Positions 39,225 to 48,083 of a stretch of 64,000 bases of DNA are shown one piece after another (position 1 is the stretch's first letter; the number at the start of each line of letters is the position of its first letter). The position numbers and the translations under genes are program-made. The notes under the pieces are model-generated. The model was not told the DNA's origin. It was given only the letters and a program-made list of their open reading frames with translations, and ran no database searches. The DNA is from Halapricum hydrolyticum. GTDB taxonomy: Archaea; Halobacteriota; Halobacteria; Halobacteriales; Haloarculaceae. Location: NCBI GenBank assembly GCA_025517565.1, contig JAOPKD010000001.1, positions 310,001 through 374,000 of the forward strand, in the 5' to 3' direction.

Positions 39225-41075
39225 ATGGAATGGCGTGGTGCCGAAGTCGAGCCCGACGGGACACGTCCAGAACCGGAATCGTGGGCACCGGTGGACGTGC
39301 CGGGGCGCCCTGCACAGTTCGCCGGAGCCGAAGCCGTCGCCTATCGGACCGTCCTCGAGGATCCGCTCTCGGGACCGATGTCCCACGCCGTCCTGGAGCT
39401 GCGCGGCTGTTACGGCGAAACGACCGTCTGGTGTGACGGCGAGCGGGCCGCGACGCACGACATTCCGTTCACACCGTTTCGGGTTTCACTGGACCGGTGG
39501 CTCGATAGCGGAGACGAAACGACAGACGTGCGGGTGGTCTGCCGGCGGCCGACCGACGGGTTCGGCGGGATATACGAGACCGATGTGATTCCCGCGACCG
39601 AGTCCGTTCCCGGCATCTGGTGGGATGCGACACTCCGGCAGTATCCGGGCACGTATATCAATCAGTTGCTGGCGACACCGAGGCTGGAGGGCGACAAGGG
39701 ACTGATCGACGTCCGCGCGACAGTCGTCGCAGACGAGCCGATCGACGATCGCCTCACGATTTCCGTCCGTCCCGCGGGGAGCAGCCGGGGACGCGGCATG
39801 ATGGAGCGTGTCCCGATCGACGCCGCGGCGGGCGAGCGCGTCACCGTCGAGCACACGGTCGAAACCCGCGATCCGGCGCTGTGGTGGCCGGCCGATCTCG
39901 GGCCACAGAACCGCTACGACGTCGTCGCGAAGTTGGAAGGGATGGAGAGGACTGTCACGACCGGTTTCTCGGACGTTCGCTACGACGGCGAGACGCTGAC
40001 AGTCAACGGGACGGAAACGACGCTACGGGGAGTGAATCTACTCGACGCCACGCCAGCGGACGTCACTCGCGCAGCAGCGACAAACGCGAACCTCGTGCGG
40101 ACACACGCACACGTCCCCTCCCGAGAGGTCCTCGAAACCTGCGAGACCGAGGGCATGCTGCTGTGGGCCGACCTGCCGCTGACTGGCGATACGGTCCCGG
40201 ACGTCGGCCGGGGGCGGGAACTCGCGGCGGCACTCGGCGAGCACTACGGCCGCGCGGCGTCGCTCGCGGCGGTCGGCGTCCACGACGATCCCGTGAACCC
40301 GTTCGAGACGCCGCTCGGATCCGGCTTGCTCGACTGGCTGCGGTTCCGCTGGCGGGCCTGGCGTGCGAGCTACGACGACTCGAACGCCCGTACGATAGCC
40401 GAGGCACTCCCGTCGTCGCTGCTCTCCGTTCCCGTGATCGGCCCACCCGGAATCGACGCGGACGCGGCGACGCTGTATCCCGGCTGGCGCTACGGGGGCG
40501 TCAGTGACCTGCACCGACTTCTCGACGCCGACGTCGTCGCCGAGTTCGGGGCCGGGTCGCTGGCGACCGACGATCCCGAGGACCTCACTGGGTTCGACCG
40601 GCGAGTACACGACAGTCACGTCGGCGACGGCCTCGAAGCGTCACAGCGGTATCAGACACACGTCGTCAAACGCGTCGCGGAAGGGCTCCGCAACGACGGC
40701 GTGTCGATCCTGGCAGCGTACGCGCTCCGGGACACCGGCGACGCGGGGATGGGCGTCCTCGGGGTCGACGGCGAGCCGAAGCCGGCGTTCGACGCGCTCG
40801 CGACGGCCTTCGAACCGATCCAGGCGACGCTCGCCGATCCGGCCGGCGACGAGAGCGACGTCCTCGTCCACAACGACCTCGACACGCGACTTACCGGCAC
40901 GCTCACCTGGGAGTCGCCGGCGTCCACCGGCGAGACGGAGGTCACCGTCGGCACGAACGCGACGGCGTCGGTCGAAACGATCGAGTTGCCCGAGGGAGGG
41001 GCGGTAACGCTGACGCTCTCGGCGGCCGATCGAACCGTCGAGAACAGCTACCCGCTCGCGGGTCGAAGTTTATAG
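39225..41075 (+). CDS. Glycoside hydrolase family 2-like protein
   Basis: A 616-residue protein with GH2 layout. A sugar-binding jelly-roll domain comes first (about 1-140, with YRTVLEDPLSG and FTPFRVSLDRWLDSG), then an immunoglobulin-like domain (about 145-250). A TIM-barrel-like part begins LTVNGTETTLRGVNLLDAT and includes LVRTHAHVPSREVLETCETE and GMLLWADLPL. A possible nucleophile Glu is in VVAEFGAGSL, but where GH2 enzymes show WSLGNE this protein has VGVHDDPVNP, so the acid/base residue may be missing. No signal peptide. A C-terminal strand domain closes the chain. Confidence 0.72.
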   Translation: MEWRGAEVEPDGTRPEPESWAPVDVPGRPAQFAGAEAVAYRTVLEDPLSGPMSHAVLELRGCYGETTVWCDGERAATHDIPFTPFRVSLDRWLDSGDETTDVRVVCRRPTDGFGGIYETDVIPATESVPGIWWDATLRQYPGTYINQLLATPRLEGDKGLIDVRATVVADEPIDDRLTISVRPAGSSRGRGMMERVPIDAAAGERVTVEHTVETRDPALWWPADLGPQNRYDVVAKLEGMERTVTTGFSDVRYDGETLTVNGTETTLRGVNLLDATPADVTRAAATNANLVRTHAHVPSREVLETCETEGMLLWADLPLTGDTVPDVGRGRELAAALGEHYGRAASLAAVGVHDDPVNPFETPLGSGLLDWLRFRWRAWRASYDDSNARTIAEALPSSLLSVPVIGPPGIDADAATLYPGWRYGGVSDLHRLLDADVVAEFGAGSLATDDPEDLTGFDRRVHDSHVGDGLEASQRYQTHVVKRVAEGLRNDGVSILAAYALRDTGDAGMGVLGVDGEPKPAFDALATAFEPIQATLADPAGDESDVLVHNDLDTRLTGTLTWESPASTGETEVTVGTNATASVETIELPEGGAVTLTLSAADRTVENSYPLAGRSL

Positions 41076-41098
41076 GACGTGACGTGGTACTACAACGC

Positions 41099-41392
41099 AT
41101 GAGCGACATCGACGACGTCGACGTCACGTTCGGCACGGAGATATACGACGAGAATGGCAACCGGCTGGGAGCGGTGCGAGGGTTCGACGAACACGGTTTC
41201 TACGTCAGCACGGACGAAGGGATCACGGCGATGTCCAGCGAGCACGTCGCCTCGGGGATCCCGGGCGAAGCGGAACTGACCTGGCGGTGCTACGAGTGTG
41301 GCGCGATCGGGAACATCGAGGACCTGCCGGAGGAGGGCTGTCCCGACTGCGGTGCACCACAGGAAGCCATCTACTATCACGTCCAGGATTGA
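41099..41392 (+). CDS. Rubredoxin-like zinc-ribbon protein
   Basis: A 97-residue protein. The N-terminal half (about 8-55) resembles a PRC-barrel-like strand domain (DVTFGTEIYDENGNRLGAVR). The C-terminal half is a rubredoxin-like ribbon with CYECGAIGNIED and GCPDCGAPQEA. Such proteins bind zinc or iron. It begins 24 bases after the GH2-like gene, and its stop codon is followed immediately by the panE ATG, so it is cotranscribed with panE. Confidence 0.8.
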   Translation: MSDIDDVDVTFGTEIYDENGNRLGAVRGFDEHGFYVSTDEGITAMSSEHVASGIPGEAELTWRCYECGAIGNIEDLPEEGCPDCGAPQEAIYYHVQD

Positions 41393-42280
41393 ATGCAGGT
41401 CGTCGTCTTCGGGGCGGGAAGCCTCGGCAGTTTGATCGGCGGGCTGCTCGCCGACGAGCACGACGTGACCCTCGTCGGCCGTGAGCCACACGTGGGGGCC
41501 GTCCGCGAGCGCGGCCTCGAGATCACCGGCGAGATCGAGACGACGACCCGTCCCGACGCGGCCACGACCGTCCCCGGCTCGGCCGAGCTGGCGATCGTGA
41601 CGGTCAAGAGCTACGACACCGCCGAGGCGGCCCGGGCGCTGTGGGCGGCCGATCCCGACGTCGTCCTCTCGCTGCAGAACGGGCTCGGCAACGAGGAGAC
41701 GCTGGCCGGGACGCTCAATGGGACGGTCCTGGCGGGGACCTGTACCTACGGAGCGCGGCTCGTCGAACCCGGCGTCGTCGAGTGTACCGGCGTGGGAACG
41801 GTAACCCTCGGGTCGAGATCGGGAGGGCGTTCGGACGCGGCCGAGCGGACGGGCAGCGCCTTCGAGAGAGGCGGTATCGACACGACCGTCGCGACCGACA
41901 TGCCACGACGGCTCTGGGAGAAGCTCGCGATCAACGCCGGGATCAACGCCATCACGGCACTCGCCCGGGTCGAAAACGGTGCCCTCCGGGACGGGCCGGC
42001 GAGCGAGATCGCCGCACGGGCGGCCCGGGAGGTCGCACGCGTCGCCCGGGCGAGCGGGATCGACCTGGCCGACGAACGCGCGGTCTCGGCACTCGAAGGC
42101 GTCGTCGAAACGACAGCACCGAACCGCTCGTCGATGTATCAGGATCTCGTTGCCGAGCGACGGACCGAGATCGACGCCATCAACGGGGCCGTCATCGAGC
42201 GGGCGAGCGTCCCCGTCCCGGTAAACGAGACGCTCACGGGGCTCGTCAGAGCCTGGGAACGCGAGCGAAACGTGCGATAG
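41393..42280 (+). CDS. panE: 2-dehydropantoate 2-reductase (ketopantoate reductase)
   Basis: A 295-residue NADPH-dependent reductase making pantoate for coenzyme A. The Rossmann motif is VVVFGAGSLGSLIGGLLA. The nucleotide region includes AIVTVKSYDTAEAA and SLQNGLGNEETL. The catalytic Lys is in RRLWEKLAINAGINAITAL, and the C-terminal helical domain ends with NRSSMYQDLVAERRTEIDAI. It starts directly after the rubredoxin-like gene's stop, and convergently faces the NifU-like gene with a four-base gap. Confidence 0.93.
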   Translation: MQVVVFGAGSLGSLIGGLLADEHDVTLVGREPHVGAVRERGLEITGEIETTTRPDAATTVPGSAELAIVTVKSYDTAEAARALWAADPDVVLSLQNGLGNEETLAGTLNGTVLAGTCTYGARLVEPGVVECTGVGTVTLGSRSGGRSDAAERTGSAFERGGIDTTVATDMPRRLWEKLAINAGINAITALARVENGALRDGPASEIAARAAREVARVARASGIDLADERAVSALEGVVETTAPNRSSMYQDLVAERRTEIDAINGAVIERASVPVPVNETLTGLVRAWERERNVR

Positions 42281-42284
42281 GGGT

Positions 42285-42656
42285 TTAAAACGGAGCCTGG
42301 GGACCTTCGTCGTCGTCGTTGCCGTCGTCGATGCTGCCGCCGCGGGACTCGCCCGGCAGCGTCGGGCCGTCGCCAGCGCCGCCCATGCCGCCGCCGGCAC
42401 CGGTGTTGGCGTGAACAGTGTTGATCTCGGGGATCTCCTTCGTCATGCGAGTCTTGATCGCCTGAATCGTCATCGGCGAGATCCCGCAGCCACTGCAGGC
42501 CCCACCCAGCGCGATCGTGACCTCTCCCTTCTCGGGATCGAGCTCCCGGATCGCAGCACTGCCGCCGTGCATCTGGATCTGCGGGAAGTTCCGCCGCAGG
42601 AAGTTCGCGACGCGCTCTTCGAGGTCGCTCTGTCCGTCTTCCGTTTCGGTGCTCAT
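42285..42656 (-). CDS. NifU C-terminal domain iron-sulfur scaffold protein
   Basis: A 123-residue NifU-C/Nfu protein. Residues 10-80 contain VTIALGGACSGCGISPMTIQ, whose CxxC binds a bridging Fe-S cluster that is passed to target apoproteins. The last 40 residues are a low-complexity tail rich in Gly, Asp and Met (GAGGGMGGAGDGP). It is transcribed alone, and is a likely general Fe-S carrier. Confidence 0.9.
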   Translation of the reverse strand: MSTETEDGQSDLEERVANFLRRNFPQIQMHGGSAAIRELDPEKGEVTIALGGACSGCGISPMTIQAIKTRMTKEIPEINTVHANTGAGGGMGGAGDGPTLPGESRGGSIDDGNDDDEGPQAPF

Positions 42657-42764
42657 ACTCCCGCGTACGTGAGCACGGCGTTTGAACCTTTGGTTCCCGA
42701 CAGTCCCGAAACGAACGGTTTCAGCCCTGCTCGTGCGGATTTCTGATGATTGTTGATGGGTCGA

Positions 42765-43091
42765 TCATGAACCGGACAGATCGAACACGTCTCGTAGCTG
42801 CCGTTCGAGTTCGTCCGTGTACGCCGCGTAGACGTCTTCCAGTTCTGCCCTGTCGAGTTCCGTTTCGGGGGCGACCCGCTCGATCGCGTCGTCGGGGAGT
42901 TCGATGCGGAACTGCCCGTCGCCCTCGTAGAAGGGCTCGCTCTCGGCCAGCGTGTACTGGTCGATCGCGTGGATCAGTCCGGAGTCGTAGCGGTCGGACA
43001 TCACGTCGAACGCGCTCTTGTACGCCTGCTGGAGTTCGGTGAAGTAGTGTTCGTACTTGTCCTCGAACCGCTCGGGATCGAAGTCAGTCAT
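42765..43091 (-). CDS. Conserved haloarchaeal protein (DUF5783-like)
   Basis: A 108-residue acidic, helix-rich protein. It starts MTDFDPERFEDKYEHYFTEL and contains FDVMSDRYDSGLIHAIDQY and LEDVYAAYTDELERQLRD. The ATG at 43091 is chosen because upstream codons in this frame look non-coding. I associate it with DUF5783 from memory. No cysteines, membrane helix or catalytic motif is visible. It stands alone between nifU-like and photolyase genes on the minus strand. Confidence 0.7.
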   Translation of the reverse strand: MTDFDPERFEDKYEHYFTELQQAYKSAFDVMSDRYDSGLIHAIDQYTLAESEPFYEGDGQFRIELPDDAIERVAPETELDRAELEDVYAAYTDELERQLRDVFDLSGS

Positions 43092-43193
43092 CGGTCGACA
43101 GTTGGCGTACGCGGACAAAAGGCAGACGATACCTACAATTACGGCCGCTGCGGACGCTCGACTCCTGCAGTGCCGTCGGCTACGAACGCTCGA

Positions 43194-44723
43194 CTACAGT
43201 TCGCTCCGCTGTGCGCGCTCGCGGAGCGCCTCGGCGCGTTCACGGATCGCTTCGCGTTCGCCGTCGTCTTTGTTCTCCAGGTGGTTGTACACCAGCCCCA
43301 TCCGGTGGTTGTCGGCGAGGTGTTCGGCGTTGCGATCCAGGAAGTCCCAGTACAACGCGTTGAACGGGCAGGCGCCCTCGCCGGTAGTCTTGGTCTTGTA
43401 GTAGGGACAGTCGCTGCAGTAGTCGCTCATCTTGTCGACGTAGTTAGCCGAGGAGACGTAGGGTTTCGTCGAGAGGGCGTCCGTGCCGAACGTCCCCATG
43501 CCGACGACGTTGGGGGTCGTCACCCAGTGGTAGGCGTCGACGTAGGCCGCGTGGAACCACCGGTTCAGCTGCTGGGGTTCGACGCCGAGCAGCGTCGCGA
43601 AGTTCGAGAGGATCATCAGCCGTTCGATGTGATGTGAGTATCCCCGCGTGCGCACGCCGTCGATCACGTCAGCGAGACAGGCCATGTCAGTCTCTCCGGT
43701 CCAGAAAAACGGCGGCAACGGCTCGGTCTGTTCGAGCTGGTTCGCCCCGGCAAGCTCGGGCATCTCCCGGCGATAGACGTGGCGCATGAACTCCCGCCAG
43801 CCGAGCACCTGCCGGACGAACCCTTCGACGCTGTTCAGCGGGACGTCCCGCTCGTGGTAGGCCTCGATCACCCGTTCGATCGCTGTCCGCGGGTGGATCA
43901 GGCCGAGGTTGATCGCGGGTGAGAGCAGCGAGTGGTGCAGCGCCCACTCGTCGGCCACCAGCGCGTCCTGATAGGGGCCGAACTCTTCGAGTCGGTCGGT
44001 CACGAACGCCTCCAGCACGGACAGGGCCTGCTCGCGGGTCACCGGCCACCGGAACGGTCCGGGATCGGCCCACGCACCGCCGTACGGTGGCTCCTCGTAG
44101 CCGCCGTCGAACGTCTCGGCGACCCGGGATCGCACGTCGCGAGTGATCGCGTCCGGCTCGAAGGTCGGGGGATCCGGAGGGACGTATCCCTCAGGAGGCG
44201 TCTCGCGATTCTGGTCGTCGTAGTTGTACTCGCCGCCAACGGGTTGCGAGCCGTCCATCAGGTAGCCGGTCTCGCGGCGCATGAATCGGTAGAAGTCCTC
44301 GTGGCGATAGCTCGACCGCTCGCCGGCCCAGCCGTCGAACTGCTCGGGCGAGCAGAGGAACAGTTCGTTCTCGACGACCGTGAGCTGTCCGCCGTAGCGC
44401 TCGACGAGGGCGCGCAATCGCTCGCCCGCCCGATCGCTCGGGGGCCGCATCACGACAAGGTCGTCACCGGGGTGGGCGTCCAAGTGCGCTTCGATTCCGT
44501 CGGCGAAGCGCTCGACCTGTCGGTACTCGACGGTCCGTCCCGACTCGCGAAGCCGGTCCCGAAAGTGTCGCATCGCGCTGAACACGAGCGTGAGCTTGTG
44601 CGGGTGATACGGCAGCCGCCGGGCGAGGTCCGCCGCCTCGATCAGCAGGACGGGATCGTCGGGGCGGTCGGCCAGCGGACCGACGTGAGCGTTCAACTGA
44701 TCGCCCAGCACGAGGACAGTCAT
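43194..44723 (-). CDS. Cryptochrome/photolyase of the FeS-BCP (PhrB-like) class
   Basis: A 509-residue flavoprotein of the deoxyribodipyrimidine photolyase-related group, which repairs (6-4) UV lesions in bacterial PhrB. The N-terminal Rossmann part starts TVLVLGDQLNAHVGPL. The helical FAD domain includes QVLGWREFMRHVYRREMPEL, GYSHHIERLMILSNFATLLG and YHWVTTPNVVGMGTFGTDAL. The three clustered cysteines in YCSDCPYYKTKTTGEGACPF fit the 4Fe-4S site, with a fourth upstream (DMACLADVI). The UV exposure of brine pools makes repair roles plausible. Confidence 0.9.
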   Translation of the reverse strand: MTVLVLGDQLNAHVGPLADRPDDPVLLIEAADLARRLPYHPHKLTLVFSAMRHFRDRLRESGRTVEYRQVERFADGIEAHLDAHPGDDLVVMRPPSDRAGERLRALVERYGGQLTVVENELFLCSPEQFDGWAGERSSYRHEDFYRFMRRETGYLMDGSQPVGGEYNYDDQNRETPPEGYVPPDPPTFEPDAITRDVRSRVAETFDGGYEEPPYGGAWADPGPFRWPVTREQALSVLEAFVTDRLEEFGPYQDALVADEWALHHSLLSPAINLGLIHPRTAIERVIEAYHERDVPLNSVEGFVRQVLGWREFMRHVYRREMPELAGANQLEQTEPLPPFFWTGETDMACLADVIDGVRTRGYSHHIERLMILSNFATLLGVEPQQLNRWFHAAYVDAYHWVTTPNVVGMGTFGTDALSTKPYVSSANYVDKMSDYCSDCPYYKTKTTGEGACPFNALYWDFLDRNAEHLADNHRMGLVYNHLENKDDGEREAIRERAEALRERAQRSEL

Positions 44724-44803
44724 ACCCGCGGGTTATGGAACGGGTCGACAAAAACGCCCGCCTCGACGGGGTCGATCATCGCCCGGCCAGGGGAGGAACA
44801 CGC

Positions 44804-45763
44804 TCACCCGTCCATCCGGCGAATCCACGCGCTCGGACGTTCGATCTCGTCCTCGGTCGGCAGGTTCTCCGGTCGGTCCCACACCTTCCCGGCGAACTCG
44901 ATCCCGCGAGCGTCGGCGACCGCGTCGAAGAAGTCCTTGCCGCGCTCGTACTGGCGGCGCTTCATGCCCAGCCCGAGCGCCCGGCGGATCAGCTTCTGGA
45001 TCGGGCCGCGACCCCGGCGGCGGCGTTCGATCTCTTCCCGGAGATCCCGATACTCCTCGTCGAAAGCCCGATCCATCAGCAACTCGGCGTAGCCCTCGAC
45101 AGCGGTCATCGTCGTATCGAGTTCGCCCAGTGTCCCCCGGTCGATGTCGCCGTTCGCGAGCTTCTCGATCGCCGATTCCATCCGCGATTCGAGGTGGCCG
45201 GGCAGCCATGGAGCCGCACCGAACTCCGCGGCGTGGGTCACCTCGTGGAAAGCGATCCAGCGCCGGAACCGGTCGCTGTCGGCCTCAAGCGAGTCGGCGA
45301 CGCGCGTGACGTTCGGATAGACGAAGTACAGAGCGTGATCGTCCGCGCCGTCGCCCTCGGCCAGCAACAGCGGGTCGTACTGTCCGAGGACGTTGCGCGC
45401 GAGAAACGAGAGCGCGACCGTCATCGAGCCGGTGTTGACCACGCGGGCGGCGGCGGGGAACATCCCGACGTGGTCTTCGAGCGGCGCCATCACTCGCTGG
45501 AACGTTTCGATGTTGTTGTCGATCCAGTGATGGCGGTTGATGATCTCGATCGTCTCCGGCAGGTCGAACTCGAATCCGGAGACCTCACGGACGCGATCGC
45601 GTGCGTCACCAACGTCAGTCGCGTACCCGTCACGCTCGGCCGGGCTGACGTCGAGCGATCCGGGGTCGGTCCCGGCCTTCGAGGCCTCGGCGACGGCCCC
45701 CCAGTCGATCGGGCCCGTCCCCGAGGCCTCGGTGACGGCGCGCACGCTGCGATAGAGTCCCAT
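44804..45763 (-). CDS. Putative zinc metalloprotease (DUF2342-like)
   Basis: A 319-residue protein with the zinc-binding HExxH in FHEVTHAAEFGAAPWL and a downstream Glu in TAVEGYAELLMDRAF, the pattern of the DUF2342/zincin-like family found in actinobacteria and haloarchaea. The region IINRHHWIDNNIETFQRVMA is a family hallmark. The ATG at 45763 (MGLYRSVRAV) is chosen over an upstream one. Some relatives are annotated as coenzyme F420-associated; the true substrate is unknown. Confidence 0.8.
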   Translation of the reverse strand: MGLYRSVRAVTEASGTGPIDWGAVAEASKAGTDPGSLDVSPAERDGYATDVGDARDRVREVSGFEFDLPETIEIINRHHWIDNNIETFQRVMAPLEDHVGMFPAAARVVNTGSMTVALSFLARNVLGQYDPLLLAEGDGADDHALYFVYPNVTRVADSLEADSDRFRRWIAFHEVTHAAEFGAAPWLPGHLESRMESAIEKLANGDIDRGTLGELDTTMTAVEGYAELLMDRAFDEEYRDLREEIERRRRGRGPIQKLIRRALGLGMKRRQYERGKDFFDAVADARGIEFAGKVWDRPENLPTEDEIERPSAWIRRMDG

Positions 45764-45913
45764 ACCCGCCGTAGGAGACAGGCGAGTAAAGGACTTCGGC
45801 TCCGGGACTGCCGGGAGCGTCACTCAGAGGAAGTGGCGTCGAAATCCCGGATCTCTCTGTGGAAACCGGCATCCGTCGCCCGGTCGAAGCGGGTATTTCT
45901 CCGACCGGCGACG

Positions 45914-46135
45914 CTACTCCCGATCACTGCGACGTCTGCGGACGAGGGCAGCGATCGCGACTGCCAGGACGAGCAGGAGGATCAGTTTCACCGGCACTGT
46001 CGACCCCTCGGTCTCGCCGTCGTCGTCCGTATCGTCGCGCGTGACGGAGCTGAACGGGAGCGACACGATCCCGTCGGCGGACCCCTCGATCGAGGCGTCG
46101 TCGAGGTGGATCTCGAAGAGCGTGAATTCGGCCAT
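45914..46135 (-). CDS. Small single-pass membrane protein
   Basis: A 73-residue protein. The N-terminal part (AEFTLFEIHLDDASIEGSAD) looks like a short strand-rich domain, followed by an acidic linker (RDDTDDDGETEG). A C-terminal anchor VKLILLLVLAVAIAALV is followed by RRRR, placing the N-terminus outside. The ATG at 46135 is preferred over the longer open frame. Codon use is normal. No family recognised. Confidence 0.58.
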   Translation of the reverse strand: MAEFTLFEIHLDDASIEGSADGIVSLPFSSVTRDDTDDDGETEGSTVPVKLILLLVLAVAIAALVRRRRSDRE

Positions 46136-46278
46136 ACGAGACAATTCACAGACAGAGGATAAAACCGTTACCCAGACGCGCGACTGTCCGTTGTCGCGAC
46201 CACGTCGTTCTCGTCTCCTAACACGATTGCCGGACGGTTCGGAAAGAGTAAGTATCTCTCGGGGAAACGCCCGGTAGC

Positions 46279-47622
46279 GTGACATCGACAGTGCGGCGCG
46301 CGGGCGCGTTCGCCGGCGTCGGAGTCCTGTCGCTGGCGGTCCCAGTACTGGATCGCCTGTTCACTGGCCCGGCCGTGACGGCCGCTGCGGCCGCGCCGTT
46401 TCTGGCGATCGCCGTCCTCGCACTGGTAGCGACCGACGACAGCGTGATCTTCGAGTTGTTCGCCCGGCCTGGAGATCGCCGGGACGGTCGCCTCTTCGGG
46501 CTGGCCGGCTTCGCGCTCGCGATTGCCGGGCTCTCGCTGCTCGCGACGCAGTTCGGAATGGGTATCCCGGTGTTCGTCGCGAGCGTGGTCGTCCTCTCGA
46601 CGGGGAACCTCGCCGCTCACGCGGCCCGTTCCCGTGGGATCGAGCCGTTCGGCGCGATGACCGCGTTCGTCACCGGTGGCTTCCTGGCCGGGATCGGCGG
46701 CTATCTGGCTGCGGCCGCGATCCTCGAGATCGCTCTCGAACTCCCGCAGGTGGTGTTTCTGGCCGCGACCGGCTCATTGACCGGAGCGCTCGTCCGATCG
46801 GTGCTGTTCGAGCGCGACGATCTGGTCGTGTTGCTCGCCATCGGACTGTTGCTGTGGCTGTTCTCCGATCTCTCGATCGACGTTACGGCCACCGGCATCA
46901 CCGCGGCGGTCGCCGTCACCGTCGCACTCGGGTACGTCTCCTACGCGCTCGAGACGGCTTCGCTGCCGGGCATGCTCACCGGTGTCCTCCTGAGTCTGCT
47001 GACGCTCGTCGTCGGCGACGTGGGCTGGTTCGCCATGCTGATCACCTTCTTCGGCCTCGGCGGCCTCTCCTCGAAACTCCGGTACGAACAGAAAGTCAAA
47101 CGCGGGATCGCCGAACCGAACGAGGGAGCACGCGGTAGCGGCAACGTCCTCGCGAACTCTCTGGTGGCGCTGTTTGCCGTCATTGCCCACGCTGCCAGCT
47201 CGCAGGTGACAGCCGTCCCCGAGGATCTGTTCCTGTTCATTTTCGCTGGATCGGTCGCAGCGGCGATGAGCGACACGTTCTCCAGTGAGATCGGGGGGCT
47301 GTACGACAATCCCCGGCTCATCACGACGCTCGAGGTCGTCGACCCCGGTACCGACGGCGGCGTCACCTGGCAGGGAGAGCTCGCCGGATTCATCGGAGCC
47401 GCACTGATCGCCGGGATCGGCGCTGCGGCGTTCGACCTCGGCACTCGTGGCGTCGGCGTCGTCGTCGCTGCCGGTCTCGTCGGGATGACCGTCGACAGCG
47501 TCCTGGGGGCGACCCTCGAGGGACGGCTGGTCGGCAATCAGGGAGTCAACTTCCTTGCGACGTTTTCGGCCGGACTGGCTGCTGGAGGGCTCGCGATCGT
47601 CTCGGGCACTGTCGCACTATGA
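46279..47622 (+). CDS. DUF92-family membrane protein
   Basis: A 447-residue protein with about 12 membrane helices. The C-terminal half (about 215-447) carries DUF92 features: GGLSSKLRYEQKVKRGIAEP, RGSGNVLANSLVALFAVI, MSDTFSSEIGGLYDNPRLIT, and VDSVLGATLEGRL near the end. Plant DUF92 member VTE6 phosphorylates phytyl phosphate; archaeal members may handle isoprenoid phosphates, but that is inference. The start codon is GTG at 46279. Its end overlaps the GNAT gene by four bases. Confidence 0.85.
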   Translation: MTSTVRRAGAFAGVGVLSLAVPVLDRLFTGPAVTAAAAAPFLAIAVLALVATDDSVIFELFARPGDRRDGRLFGLAGFALAIAGLSLLATQFGMGIPVFVASVVVLSTGNLAAHAARSRGIEPFGAMTAFVTGGFLAGIGGYLAAAAILEIALELPQVVFLAATGSLTGALVRSVLFERDDLVVLLAIGLLLWLFSDLSIDVTATGITAAVAVTVALGYVSYALETASLPGMLTGVLLSLLTLVVGDVGWFAMLITFFGLGGLSSKLRYEQKVKRGIAEPNEGARGSGNVLANSLVALFAVIAHAASSQVTAVPEDLFLFIFAGSVAAAMSDTFSSEIGGLYDNPRLITTLEVVDPGTDGGVTWQGELAGFIGAALIAGIGAAAFDLGTRGVGVVVAAGLVGMTVDSVLGATLEGRLVGNQGVNFLATFSAGLAAGGLAIVSGTVAL

Positions 47623-48053
47623 CCGGTATTCGGGGGATCCGATCCGACGACCGCGAACGACTACGACGGATCCAGCAGGCAGTGCTCTCCGATCCCAGTC
47701 CGTCCGTGCTCGCGGCAGCACTCGACGGGCCGCTGTTCGGCCTCGTTGCCGAAGACTCCGGTATCGTCGTCGGCTACCTGCTGGCAGTGGTCGGCGAGAC
47801 GCGTGCGTACGTACCGGAACTGGCGGTGGCGGCCGACGCCCAGCGCCAGGGGCACGGGTCCGCGCTGCTCACGACGGCGATCGACCGATTCCACGACCGC
47901 GGCCTGACGACCGTGCGGCTGACGGCACGCGCCGACGACTCGGCTGCACGGCGGTTTTACGAGGAACTGGGATTCGAGGCAGTCGAGCGGGTTCCAGACC
48001 ACTACGACGACGCCGCTGGAGTCGTCTACGAGCGTCGGATCGATGACGAATGA
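47619..48053 (+). CDS. GNAT-family N-acetyltransferase (RimI-like)
   Basis: A 144-residue acetyltransferase. The acetyl-CoA loop is ELAVAADAQRQGHGSALLTT, followed by VRLTARADDSAARRFYEELG, the B motif characteristic of the GNAT fold. It begins within the DUF92 stop codon (ATGA), so both are translated from one message. Targets may be protein N-termini or small amines; not predictable. Confidence 0.88.
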   Translation: MTGIRGIRSDDRERLRRIQQAVLSDPSPSVLAAALDGPLFGLVAEDSGIVVGYLLAVVGETRAYVPELAVAADAQRQGHGSALLTTAIDRFHDRGLTTVRLTARADDSAARRFYEELGFEAVERVPDHYDDAAGVVYERRIDDE

Positions 48054-48083
48054 CGGGTCGGGGACGTCGACGACTGCCCGTGA

